Source of the DNA: Aquipseudomonas alcaligenes
GTDB lineage: Bacteria > Pseudomonadota > Gammaproteobacteria > Pseudomonadales > Pseudomonadaceae
Reading direction: 5' to 3'
Length of the DNA stretch: 64,000 bases
NCBI RefSeq assembly: GCF_900156545.1
Contig: NZ_FTNW01000001.1
Coordinates: 558,001 to 622,000 of the forward strand
Position numbers and translations under genes: made by a program. Positions 11,187 to 18,909 of the stretch are shown here, in pieces. A model generated the notes under the pieces. It ran no database searches, had not been told where the DNA came from, and saw only the letters and a list, made by a program, of their open reading frames with translations. The first letter of the stretch is position 1. Each line of letters starts with the position of its first letter.

Positions 11187-11297
11187 GTGCGGATAAAAAT
11201 ATTTCGCATTCTTGGTTCCCCTTTTTTCATCTGGCTTGGCTTCAAGCGCATCAGGGCGATTTTGCCCGCTATGCCATCGCTATCCAGGGGGATTCAC

Positions 11298-13763
11298 ATG
11301 CCTTACTCCACTACTCCGCACGCCCTGCGTCGGGCGATTCGCGCCGCCGTGCTGGCCATGCCGCTGGCCGCCCTGCAGCCGGGCCTGGGCGGCCTGGCCC
11401 AGGCCGCCGATGCCGAGCAGAGCCTGCGCAGCTACGCCATCCCGGCCGGTCCGCTGTCCAGCGCCCTGAGCCAGTTCGCCAGCGAGGCGCAGATTCTCCT
11501 CGCTGTCGACGGCCAGCTCACCGCCAACAAGCAGAGCCAGGGCCTGCAGGGCCAGTACTCGGTGGACGAGGGCCTGGCCCAGCTGCTGCATGGCAGCGGC
11601 CTGCAGGTGGTGCGTGACGCCAGCGGCAGCTATTCGCTGAGCCTGGTTGGCGAGGGCGCCAGCCTGTCGCTGCAGACCACCGAGGTCGAGGGTTTTGCCC
11701 TGGGCAACGCGCTGGGCAGCGTTGACGGCTACAACGCCACCCACAGCAGCGTGGCGACCAAGACCAGCAAGGCGCTGGTGAAGACTCCGCAGAGCGTGTC
11801 CGTGGTCACCGCCGCGCAGATTGAGGAGCAGGGCTCGCGCACCGTCGCCGAGGCTACCCGCTACACCGCCGGTGTGCTCACCAACCCCTACGGCAATACC
11901 CACCGCTATGACTATCTGGCCATGCGCGGGATCAACGACGGCTCGGTGGACAACATCATCATCGATGGCCTGAAGTCCATGGGCGATCCGGGGTCGTTCA
12001 CCAGCCTGCAGATCGATCCCTATTTCCTCGAGCGCATCGATGTGCTCAAGGGCCCGTCCTCGGTGCTCTACGGTCGCAGTAACCCGGGCGGTCTGGCGGC
12101 GCTGACCACCAAGCGCCCCGAGTTCGAAGAGGCCGGCCGCATCGATGTGTCCTTCGGCAGCCATGACTACAAGCAGACCGCTTTCGACGTCACCGGCCCG
12201 CTCAGCGACAACGTCGCCTACCGTGTGGTCGGCCTGGCCAAGGACACCGATGTGCAGGTCGAGCATGTCGAAGAGACTCGTTATGCGCTCATGCCCAGCC
12301 TGGCTCTGAGCCTCGGTGACGACACCCTGCTCAATCTCTACGCCTACCTGCAGGAAGACCCCAATGGCGGTTACCACGGCAGCCTGCCGGCCTCCGGTAC
12401 CCTGCACTCGCGCAACGGCGAGCGCATCTCTGCCAGCTTCTTCGAGGGTGACCCGGACCTCGAGGAATTCAAGCGCAGCCAGCAGATGCTCGGCTATGAA
12501 CTGGAGCACCGCTTCAACGACACCTGGAGCGCGCGGCAGAACTTCCGCTACCTGGATGCCAGCACCGAAAACAGCCAGGTCTGGGGCAACGGTTATGTGA
12601 GCGCCACCGGCAACGAGCTGGCCCGTGGCTTCAGCGGTGGCGAGGAGAACCTGCACGCCTGGATCGTCGACAACCTGCTGCAAGCCGAATTCGCCACCGG
12701 CGCGGCACAGCACACCCTGGTCACCGGGCTGGACTACCAGTACTCGAAGAACAAGGTGCGCTACGACCGCGACTACAGCTCGGTGACCCCGCTGGACGTG
12801 TTCAATCCGCAATACCCGGCCAACGACCTGGCTGCCCTGGCCACCGTCAGCGACGCCTTGCGCCGGCAGAAGCAGGCCGGCCTGTACGTGCAGGACCTGG
12901 TCGAGCTGGGCGGCTGGAACTTCACCGCCGGTCTGCGCCAGGACTGGTACGACGTATCCATCGACGACGATCAGCAGGGCACCCAGGACGCCAACACCGG
13001 CGACAAGCTCAGCGGCCACCTTGGCGTGCTGTATGCCTTCGACAACGGCATCTCGCCCTATGTCAGCTACTCCACCTCGTTCAACCCCACGTCCAACTAC
13101 TCCGATGGTGCGCAGATCCTCAAGCCCACCACCGGCGAGCAGTGGGAGGCCGGCCTGAAGTTCCAGCCGCCGGGCACTGACGACCTGTACACCATCTCCT
13201 TCTTCACCCTCGAGATGGAGAACCTGTTCGCCAAGGAGAACAGCTTCACCGACAACTATGAATACAAGGGCGTCGGTGGCATCGACTCCAGGGGCGTCGA
13301 GCTGGAAGCACGCGTGCAGGTCACCGACAACCTGCAGCTGCTGGGCAGCTACACCTACAACGACGTGGAATACAGCAAGTCCTACTTCGTCTTCGACGCG
13401 CTCGGTGGCGTGGTGGATGCCAAGGGCAACACCCCGTACCAGACACCCGAGCAGATGGCCAGCCTGTGGGCCGACTACGGCTTCAAGGAAGGTCTGCTGG
13501 CCGGCCTGACCTTCGGCGCTGGCGCCCGCTATGTGGGCGAGAGCGAGGGTAGCGACCTGAACGACTTCCAGGTGCCGTCCTACACCCTGTTCGACGCGGC
13601 AGTCAGCTATGACCTGGCCTACGTCGGCCTGCAGGACACCTCGGTGCGGGTCAACGCCAACAACCTCACTGACGAGTACTACGTGGCCTCCTGCTATTCG
13701 GCCACCGCCTGCTACCTGGGCGAGGAGCGAACCGTGGTGGCCACCGTCACCCAGAAGTTCTGA
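11298..13763 (+). CDS. TonB-dependent siderophore receptor with signalling (STN) domain
   Basis: 821-residue outer-membrane receptor. A signal peptide ends near AQAADAEQ. An STN domain follows (SLRSYAIPAGPLSSALSQFAS... VDEGLAQLLHGSGLQVV), which marks it as a transducer, then the plug (VKTPQSVSVVTAAQIEEQ, LKGPSSVLYGRSNPGG) and a 22-strand barrel ending in Phe (TVTQKF). The start at MPYSTT is chosen for the AGGGGGA ribosome-binding site and signal peptide; an upstream in-frame ATG lacks both. The substrate is unknown. With ECF-FecR before and a PepSY protein after, the set resembles fox-type ferrioxamine loci, but that is inference. Confidence 0.93.
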   Translation: MPYSTTPHALRRAIRAAVLAMPLAALQPGLGGLAQAADAEQSLRSYAIPAGPLSSALSQFASEAQILLAVDGQLTANKQSQGLQGQYSVDEGLAQLLHGSGLQVVRDASGSYSLSLVGEGASLSLQTTEVEGFALGNALGSVDGYNATHSSVATKTSKALVKTPQSVSVVTAAQIEEQGSRTVAEATRYTAGVLTNPYGNTHRYDYLAMRGINDGSVDNIIIDGLKSMGDPGSFTSLQIDPYFLERIDVLKGPSSVLYGRSNPGGLAALTTKRPEFEEAGRIDVSFGSHDYKQTAFDVTGPLSDNVAYRVVGLAKDTDVQVEHVEETRYALMPSLALSLGDDTLLNLYAYLQEDPNGGYHGSLPASGTLHSRNGERISASFFEGDPDLEEFKRSQQMLGYELEHRFNDTWSARQNFRYLDASTENSQVWGNGYVSATGNELARGFSGGEENLHAWIVDNLLQAEFATGAAQHTLVTGLDYQYSKNKVRYDRDYSSVTPLDVFNPQYPANDLAALATVSDALRRQKQAGLYVQDLVELGGWNFTAGLRQDWYDVSIDDDQQGTQDANTGDKLSGHLGVLYAFDNGISPYVSYSTSFNPTSNYSDGAQILKPTTGEQWEAGLKFQPPGTDDLYTISFFTLEMENLFAKENSFTDNYEYKGVGGIDSRGVELEARVQVTDNLQLLGSYTYNDVEYSKSYFVFDALGGVVDAKGNTPYQTPEQMASLWADYGFKEGLLAGLTFGAGARYVGESEGSDLNDFQVPSYTLFDAAVSYDLAYVGLQDTSVRVNANNLTDEYYVASCYSATACYLGEERTVVATVTQKF

Positions 13764-13775
13764 CCCAGCGCAACG

Positions 13776-13804
13776 ACCGCCGTCTCGCCAGAGGCGGCGG
13801 TTTT
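13776..13804 (+). terminator. Rho-independent terminator after the TonB receptor
   Basis: A GC-rich hairpin (ACCGCCG...CGGCGGT, with one bulged base and a CGCC loop) is followed by TTTT. It lies between the receptor stop and the PepSY gene, 24 bp before that gene, so the PepSY gene may be expressed at a lower level or by read-through. Confidence 0.75.
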
Positions 13805-13828
13805 CTGCTGTTTGCGAGACGGAAAATC

Positions 13829-15019
13829 ATGATGCGCAACATTCTGGTCCGGCTGCACCGGTACCTCGGGCTGGCCACGGCGGTGTTCCTCGCCCTGGCC
13901 GGTCTGACCGGCAGCGTGCTGGCCTTCCACCACGAACTGGATGAGTGGCTCAACCCGCAGTTCTACCAGACCGATCACACCGCCAAGGCGCGCATGGACG
14001 GCCCGAGCCTGATCGAGCGGCTGGAGGCGGCTCATCCGCAGCGCCTGGTCTGGTATCTGGAACAGCCGGACGAGCCCGGCCATTCGGCGCTGCTGGCCAC
14101 CGTGCCGCGCACCGATCCGGCCAGCGGCCAGCCTTATCCGCTGGCGCCACGGGTGTTCTACCTCGACCCGGCGGACGGCAGCGTGCTGGGCGAGCGGGAG
14201 TGGGGCGCCTGCTGTTTTTCTCGGGAGAACTTCGTCCCTTTTATCCTCGAGTTCCACTACAGCCTCAGCCTGCCGGGCAATTGGGGCATCCTGCTGATGG
14301 GCATCGTCGCCATTCTCTGGACCATCGACTGCCTGGTCTCGCTGTGGCTGACCCTCCCGCGCGGTCGGCCGTTCTGGCGCAAATGGGGCAAGGCATGGAA
14401 GATCAAGCGCCAGCGCCTCAACCACGACGTGCACCGCGCCGGTGGCCTGTGGCTCTGGCTGCTGCTGACCCCGGTGGCGGTCAGCAGTGTGGCAATGAAC
14501 CTGCCGGCCGACGTGTTCAAACCCGTGGTTTCGCTGTTCTCGGAGGTACCGCTGAGTACCTACGAGGCGCGCGGCCGGCTGCCCAAGGAGGCGCTGGGCG
14601 AGCTGCAGCTGAACTACCGCCAGGCCTATGCGCTGGCGCGGGAGGAGGGTGATCGCCTGGGGCTGCAGCAACCCATTACCGAGCTGTACTACAGCTTCGA
14701 GTACAACTTCTTCGGTGCCGGTTTCGGCGACCATGCCAGCGACCAGGGCAACGCCTGGGTCTTCGTGCATGGCGAGGACGGCCGTGTGATTGGTCGCGAG
14801 ATCCCCGGTGTCGGCACCCTGGGCGAGCGCTTCTACCAGCTGCAGCTACCGATCCACGGCGGGCGTATCCTCGGCTTCCCCGGGCGGGTGCTGATCGCCG
14901 TGCTGGGCCTGGCCATTGCCGTACTCAGCATCACCGGCATGGTGATCTGGTGGCGCAAACAGCGCGCCCGCCTGTTCGCGGCGCAGCGCGTTGAACGGCG
15001 GCTGGCTGAGCAGGGATAA
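13829..15019 (+). CDS. PepSY-associated inner-membrane protein (ferrisiderophore-reductase-like)
   Basis: 396-residue inner-membrane protein of the PepSY_TM / iron-regulated family. Four membrane spans are visible: near residues 14-34 (GLATAVFLALAGLTGSVLAF), 145-170 (WGILLMGIVAILWTIDCLVSLWL), 205-222 (LWLWLLLTPVAVSSVA) and 350-375 (VLIAVLGLAIAVLSITGMVIWW). A large periplasmic region lies between them, with conserved His residues near the spans (FHHELDEW, LEFHYSLSLPGNWG, NHDVHRAGG). Relatives such as FoxB sit beside siderophore receptors and are thought to help reduce or release ferric siderophore in the periplasm. It follows the TonB receptor after a terminator-like hairpin. Confidence 0.85.
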   Translation: MMRNILVRLHRYLGLATAVFLALAGLTGSVLAFHHELDEWLNPQFYQTDHTAKARMDGPSLIERLEAAHPQRLVWYLEQPDEPGHSALLATVPRTDPASGQPYPLAPRVFYLDPADGSVLGEREWGACCFSRENFVPFILEFHYSLSLPGNWGILLMGIVAILWTIDCLVSLWLTLPRGRPFWRKWGKAWKIKRQRLNHDVHRAGGLWLWLLLTPVAVSSVAMNLPADVFKPVVSLFSEVPLSTYEARGRLPKEALGELQLNYRQAYALAREEGDRLGLQQPITELYYSFEYNFFGAGFGDHASDQGNAWVFVHGEDGRVIGREIPGVGTLGERFYQLQLPIHGGRILGFPGRVLIAVLGLAIAVLSITGMVIWWRKQRARLFAAQRVERRLAEQG

Positions 15020-15074
15020 TCTGCCCGCGCCCGTGGTCATAGCCGGCGCCCCGCAATTCTCCCTGGAACTTCCC

Positions 15075-15653
15075 GTGCGCCTGCTGCCCTTTCGACTGAG
15101 TACCCTGCTTCTGGCACTGGCCCTGCCGGCCGGTGCCAACACCTGTCCACCTGGCCAGGTGCAGGTCTGTCTCTACGGCTGCCTGTGCGTGCCGGAGTAC
15201 GCGCAGGTGCAGGAGCAGGCGCTGGAGCTGGCAGCCAGCAACCTGCAGGGCTGGATTCTGCAGTCACGCCAGCAGCTGCTGGCCGCCGGCAGCGCACCGA
15301 TGCCGACGGCGATCCGCCAGCAGCTGCTGGCCTGGTATCCGGCCGAGCTGCTGGATGCCGTGCGCTACCGGGTGGGCGGCGGTGAGCAGCTGGATGCTGC
15401 CAGCACCCTGCTGCAGAACCCCGACATCCAGGCCGTGACCCTGGTCGACCTGATCGTGTTTCGCGAGGCTGAAGCCGCCGAGCTTGATGTCGCGCTTTGG
15501 GCTCATGAGCTGCACCATGTGCAGCAGTACCGCGCGTGGGGCGTGGAAGGCTTTGCCCGCCGCTACACGCGGGACTTCGAGGCAGTCGAGGGGCCGGCCT
15601 ACGATCTGCAGCTGCGGGTATCGCGTGCGCTGCGAGAACAGCGCGGCTATTGA
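15075..15653 (+). CDS. Secreted protein with HELHH motif (DUF4157-like)
   Basis: 192-residue predicted exported protein. The GTG start at 15075 gives a clean signal peptide (VRLLPFRLSTLLLALALPAGA). The mature N-terminus is cysteine-rich (four Cys in CPPGQVQVCLYGCLC). Near residue 142 it has AHELHHVQQYRAWG, an HExxH zinc-protease-type motif, followed by FEAVEGPAYDLQ, where a third ligand Glu could lie. This resembles the DUF4157 (eCIS core) family, whose function is mostly unknown. It lies 55 bp after the PepSY gene on the same strand; a role in iron uptake is only suggested by position. Confidence 0.7.
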   Translation: MRLLPFRLSTLLLALALPAGANTCPPGQVQVCLYGCLCVPEYAQVQEQALELAASNLQGWILQSRQQLLAAGSAPMPTAIRQQLLAWYPAELLDAVRYRVGGGEQLDAASTLLQNPDIQAVTLVDLIVFREAEAAELDVALWAHELHHVQQYRAWGVEGFARRYTRDFEAVEGPAYDLQLRVSRALREQRGY

Positions 15654-15654
15654 A

Positions 15655-15674
15655 AACCAAGCAAGCGCTAGGTT
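15655..15674. promoter_or_regulatory. Candidate operator before the acyl-CoA dehydrogenase gene
   Basis: A 20-bp dyad of the form AACC-n-AGC-n4-GCT-n-GGTT lies 35 bp upstream of the acyl-CoA dehydrogenase start and directly after the preceding stop codon. Dyads of this type are used by TetR-family regulators of acyl-CoA metabolism in proteobacteria. No regulator gene is adjacent, so the binder is unknown. Confidence 0.4.
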
Positions 15675-15709
15675 AGTGTGGCGACAAACAACAACCGGGA
15701 GCCACCCGC

Positions 15710-16858
15710 ATGTCCGCCTTCCAGGAATACTTCGATCCTTCTCATCAGCTGGTACGCGACTCGGTGCGCCGCTTCATCGAGCGCGAAGTGCTACCGCACA
15801 TCGCCGACTGGGAGGAAGCCGAGGAGTTCCCCCGCGAGTTGTACCGCAAGGCGGGGGCGGCCGGGATTCTCGGCATCGGTTACCCGGAGCAGTTCGGCGG
15901 CAGCCATGAAGGTGACCTGTTTGCCAAGGTGGCGGCCAGCGAGGAACTGATGCGCTCCGGCTCTGGCGGCCTGGTCGCCGGCCTCGGTTCGCTGGATATC
16001 GGCCTGCCGCCGGTACTCAAGTGGGCCAAGCCAGCACTGCGCGACCGTGTGGTGCCCGAGGTGCTGGCTGGCGAGAAGATCATGGCGCTGGCGGTGACCG
16101 AGCCTTCCGGCGGTTCCGACGTGGCCAATCTGAAGACCCGTGCCGTGCGTGACGGTGATTACTACCGCGTGACTGGCAGCAAGACCTTTATCACCAGCGG
16201 CGTGCGTGCCGACTACTACACCGTTGCCGTGCGCACCGGCGGCGAGGGGTTCGGCGGCGTCAGCCTGTTGCTGATCGAGAAGGGCACGCCTGGTTTCGCC
16301 GTTGGCCGCTCGCTGAAGAAGATGGGCTGGCGCTCATCGGACACTGCCGAGCTGTTCTTCGATGACTGCAAGGTGCCGGTGGAGAACCTGATCGGTGCCG
16401 AGAACATGGGCTTTGCCTGCATCATGGCCAACTTCCAGAGCGAACGCCTGAGCCTGGCACTGATGGCCAACATGACCTCGCAAATGGCCCTGGAAGAGGC
16501 CATGCGCTGGGCCCGTGAACGCGAGGCCTTCGGCAAGCCGATCGGCAAGTTCCAGGTGCTCAAGCACCGCCTGGCCGAGATGGCCACCCAGCTGGAAGTG
16601 TCTCGCGAGTTCACCTACCGCCAGGCGGCGAAGATGGCCGTCGGCAAGAGCGTGATCAAGGAAATCTCCATGGCCAAGAACTTCGCCACCGACGTGGCCG
16701 ATCGCATCACCTACGATGCGGTGCAGATCCTCGGTGGCATGGGTTACATGCGTGAAAGCCTGGTAGAGCGCCTGTACCGCGACAACCGCATCCTCTCCAT
16801 CGGCGGCGGCTCGCGGGAGATCATGAACGAGATCATCAGCAAGCAGATGGGCTTGTGA
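15710..16858 (+). CDS. Acyl-CoA dehydrogenase
   Basis: FAD-dependent acyl-CoA dehydrogenase of 382 residues, acting in fatty-acid or branched-chain acyl-CoA oxidation. Visible signatures are MALAVTEPSGGSDVANLKTRA, the TGSKTFITSG strand, FGKPIGKFQVLKHRLAEM and QILGGMGYMRE. The usual C-terminal base (Glu in YEGT) is replaced: the sequence reads SIGGGSREIM. A Glu in NFQSERLSLAL near residue 247 sits where long-chain and isovaleryl-CoA enzymes have their catalytic base, so the enzyme is probably active with that geometry. Substrate chain length cannot be told. An ortholog follows recR in P. aeruginosa as I recall. Confidence 0.92.
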   Translation: MSAFQEYFDPSHQLVRDSVRRFIEREVLPHIADWEEAEEFPRELYRKAGAAGILGIGYPEQFGGSHEGDLFAKVAASEELMRSGSGGLVAGLGSLDIGLPPVLKWAKPALRDRVVPEVLAGEKIMALAVTEPSGGSDVANLKTRAVRDGDYYRVTGSKTFITSGVRADYYTVAVRTGGEGFGGVSLLLIEKGTPGFAVGRSLKKMGWRSSDTAELFFDDCKVPVENLIGAENMGFACIMANFQSERLSLALMANMTSQMALEEAMRWAREREAFGKPIGKFQVLKHRLAEMATQLEVSREFTYRQAAKMAVGKSVIKEISMAKNFATDVADRITYDAVQILGGMGYMRESLVERLYRDNRILSIGGGSREIMNEIISKQMGL

Positions 16859-16950
16859 GTGCCGGCTGCGACTGGCGCTCGCTGAAACGTGTGCGCTGAT
16901 CAATGGCCGCTGACAAGGCAGCGGCAATCGGTGCCAGGCTGCACGAACTG

Positions 16951-16975
16951 CTGAGCAGGTAGTCTTCCTGCTCAG
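16951..16975. terminator. Hairpin between convergent acyl-CoA dehydrogenase and apt genes
   Basis: Perfect 9-bp arms CTGAGCAGG / CCTGCTCAG around a 7-base loop (TAGTCTT). It overlaps the apt stop codon. The U-run is weak on both strands, so it may work as a poor bidirectional terminator or RNA 3'-end stabiliser. Confidence 0.5.
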
Positions 16976-17520
16976 TGCTCGTCGAGGGCAAAGGCGGTCA
17001 GTGCAAAGGTCGGAATGCCGGCGTCCTGCAGTTTCTGCGATCCCCCCAGCTCGGGCAGGTCGATGATTGCGGCGGCTTCGTAGACCTGGGCTCCGAGGCG
17101 CCGAACCAGCCGGGCGGCGGCCAGCAGGGTGCCGCCGGTAGCGATCAGGTCATCGAAGATCAGGACCCGGTCACCATCGCACAGGCTGTCGCTGTGAACT
17201 TCCAGCAGGGCCTCGCCATATTCGGTCTGGTAGCTCTCGGAGAGCACGTCCGCCGGCAGCTTGCCCTGTTTGCGGAACAGGATCAGCGGCTTGTTCAGTT
17301 CGTAGGCGATCACCGAGCCGATCAGAAAACCGCGCGCATCCATCGCGGCCACATGGCTGAAATCGGCTTCCACGTAGCGCTGGATGAAGCTGTCGGCGAC
17401 CATGCGCTGGGCGCGCGGCGACTGGAACAGCGGGGTGATGTCGCGGAACACCACGCCCGGCTTGGGGAAATCCGGCACGGGGCGGATCAGTGACTTGATG
17501 TCGAATTCGTCGAAGATCAT
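16972..17520 (-). CDS. apt: Adenine phosphoribosyltransferase
   Basis: Purine salvage enzyme converting adenine and PRPP to AMP, 182 residues. It shows the type-I phosphoribosyltransferase PRPP loop [17 protein letters not shown], the substrate region [15 protein letters not shown] and [11 protein letters not shown]. The start MIFDEF matches the family; an extra Met codon lies directly before it. It begins 9 bp downstream of anr on the same strand and may be co-transcribed with it, as in P. aeruginosa gene order. Confidence 0.96.
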   Translation of the reverse strand: MIFDEFDIKSLIRPVPDFPKPGVVFRDITPLFQSPRAQRMVADSFIQRYVEADFSHVAAMDARGFLIGSVIAYELNKPLILFRKQGKLPADVLSESYQTEYGEALLEVHSDSLCDGDRVLIFDDLIATGGTLLAAARLVRRLGAQVYEAAAIIDLPELGGSQKLQDAGIPTFALTAFALDEH

Positions 17521-17529
17521 CACGCGCCT

Positions 17530-18264
17530 TCAGTCCGCCATGCTACCGCCGGCGAGGGCACACAGTTCAATCGGATCGAGGATCTGTACTTCCTTGCCTT
17601 CGGCGTTGATCAGGCCGTTCTGCTGGAAGCGGGTGAATACTCGTGACACGGTTTCCACCGCGAGGCCCAGGTAGTTGCCGAGCTCATTGCGTGACATGGC
17701 CAGGCGGAACTGGTTGGCCGAGAAACCGCGGGCGCGGAAGCGCGCGGAAAGGTTGACCAGGAAGGTGGCAATTCGCTCGTCGGCGGTCTTCTTGGACAGC
17801 AGCAGCATCATCTGCTGGTCGTCGCGGATCTCCCGGCTCATGACCCGCATCAGCTGACGGCGCAATTGAGGGAGCTGCACGGAAAGTTCATCCAGGCGCT
17901 CGAAGGGGATCTCGCAGACGGAGGTAGTCTCCAGTGCCTGCGCGGATACGGGGTAGAGTTCGCTATCTACACCGGACAGACCAACCAGTTCGCTGGGCAG
18001 GTGGAATCCGGTGATCTGCTCTTCACCGGCGTCGCTGAGGGTAAAGGTTTTCAGCGCGCCGGCACGCACGGCGAATACCGAGTCGAAGGTGTCGCCCTGG
18101 CGAAACAGGAACTCACCCTTCTTCAATGGACGGCCCCGCTTGACGATGCGGTCCAGGGCATCCATGTCCTCGAGGTTCAAGGACAGCGGCAAGCACAGCG
18201 CGGCGAGACTGCAGTCCTTGCAATGGGCCTGGTGCGGGCTGTGCACCTTGATGAACTCTGACAT
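17530..18264 (-). CDS. anr: Anr, FNR-type oxygen-sensing transcription regulator
   Basis: Global activator of low-oxygen genes, 244 residues. Three of the four iron-sulfur cysteines are in the N-terminal [11 protein letters not shown] (residues 15, 18, 24), and the fourth is in SVCEIPF near residue 111. A cyclic-nucleotide-fold domain follows, then the Crp-type helix-turn-helix ([24 protein letters not shown]), whose E-xx-SR recognition helix reads TTGAT-N4-ATCAA boxes. The start MSEFIKVHS is preferred over an upstream Met because it matches Anr N-termini. Perfect boxes of this type occur nearby before hemN and before the upstream cco operon, its expected targets. Confidence 0.96.
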   Translation of the reverse strand: MSEFIKVHSPHQAHCKDCSLAALCLPLSLNLEDMDALDRIVKRGRPLKKGEFLFRQGDTFDSVFAVRAGALKTFTLSDAGEEQITGFHLPSELVGLSGVDSELYPVSAQALETTSVCEIPFERLDELSVQLPQLRRQLMRVMSREIRDDQQMMLLLSKKTADERIATFLVNLSARFRARGFSANQFRLAMSRNELGNYLGLAVETVSRVFTRFQQNGLINAEGKEVQILDPIELCALAGGSMAD

Positions 18265-18413
18265 CGCTACCCCTGAGTGGAGAGTCACACACAAAATCGA
18301 AGGTTAACCCATTGGCGCCCGGCTGGGCCAGAGCGGCGGCGCATGTCTGACCATTTGCTCAAGTTATGGCCGGATCGCCCGATAGCCAGTTGGCGTCATG
18401 TGGAGGAGGCAGC

Positions 18414-18863
18414 ATGTTGAAACTGGACGTGAGTGGACTCAGTGAACGCCTGGCGCAGGGCATACAGCGTCAGGTGGCAAGGGCCGGCGGCACAGCCCCC
18501 GGCGAGCCTGAGGTGCGTGATGGTCTGCGGGTTACGCTTTCGGAGTTGGGTAAGGCGCGTGCCACCGCGAAGCATGATGATATCGAGGAGGCCGACCTGC
18601 CGGACAACATCAAGGAGGTTCTCCGGTTGATCCGTGCCCTGCGTCAGCAGATCGCCGATAAGCAGGCTGAGCTGCAGGCGCTGATGGCGGAGTCGGGAGC
18701 GGATCCGCGGATCAAGCAGATGCGCGTGGAAGCCCTGCGTGGTGAGCTGTCTTCGTTGCAAGGCGCGCTGAGCACGGCTCAGGCGAGTCTGTTGACGGCG
18801 CTCAAGGACAAGCGCCTGAGTGATGACCAGCGACTGCAGGCCAGTCGCCTGGCGATGGGCTGA
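18414..18863 (+). CDS. Hypothetical coiled-coil protein between anr and hemN
   Basis: 149-residue protein of unknown function with no membrane segment or signal peptide. Residues about 65-145 are rich in Ala, Leu, Glu, Gln and Lys and look like a long helical coiled coil (IRALRQQIADKQAELQALMAE, LRGELSSLQGALSTAQ). A strong ribosome-binding site (GGAGGAGG) fixes the ATG at 18414. A homologous small gene occupies the same slot between anr and hemN in P. aeruginosa as I recall. It is divergent from anr. Confidence 0.8.
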   Translation: MLKLDVSGLSERLAQGIQRQVARAGGTAPGEPEVRDGLRVTLSELGKARATAKHDDIEEADLPDNIKEVLRLIRALRQQIADKQAELQALMAESGADPRIKQMRVEALRGELSSLQGALSTAQASLLTALKDKRLSDDQRLQASRLAMG

Positions 18864-18884
18864 TCAATCCTTTGCCCGAGGCGG

Positions 18885-18902
18885 GCCGGCCGCATGGCCG
18901 GC
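18885..18902. terminator. Hairpin between the coiled-coil gene and hemN
   Basis: Perfect arms GCCGGCC / GGCCGGC with a GCAT loop in the 46-bp gap between convergent stop codons. There is no clear U-run, so it is a possible bidirectional terminator only. Confidence 0.45.
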
Positions 18903-18909
18903 GCCTGGT

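Noticed and set aside
11280-13019. 579-codon minus-strand frame opposite the TonB receptor
   Set aside because: No recognisable motif, and the plus-strand receptor is complete and conserved over the same bases.
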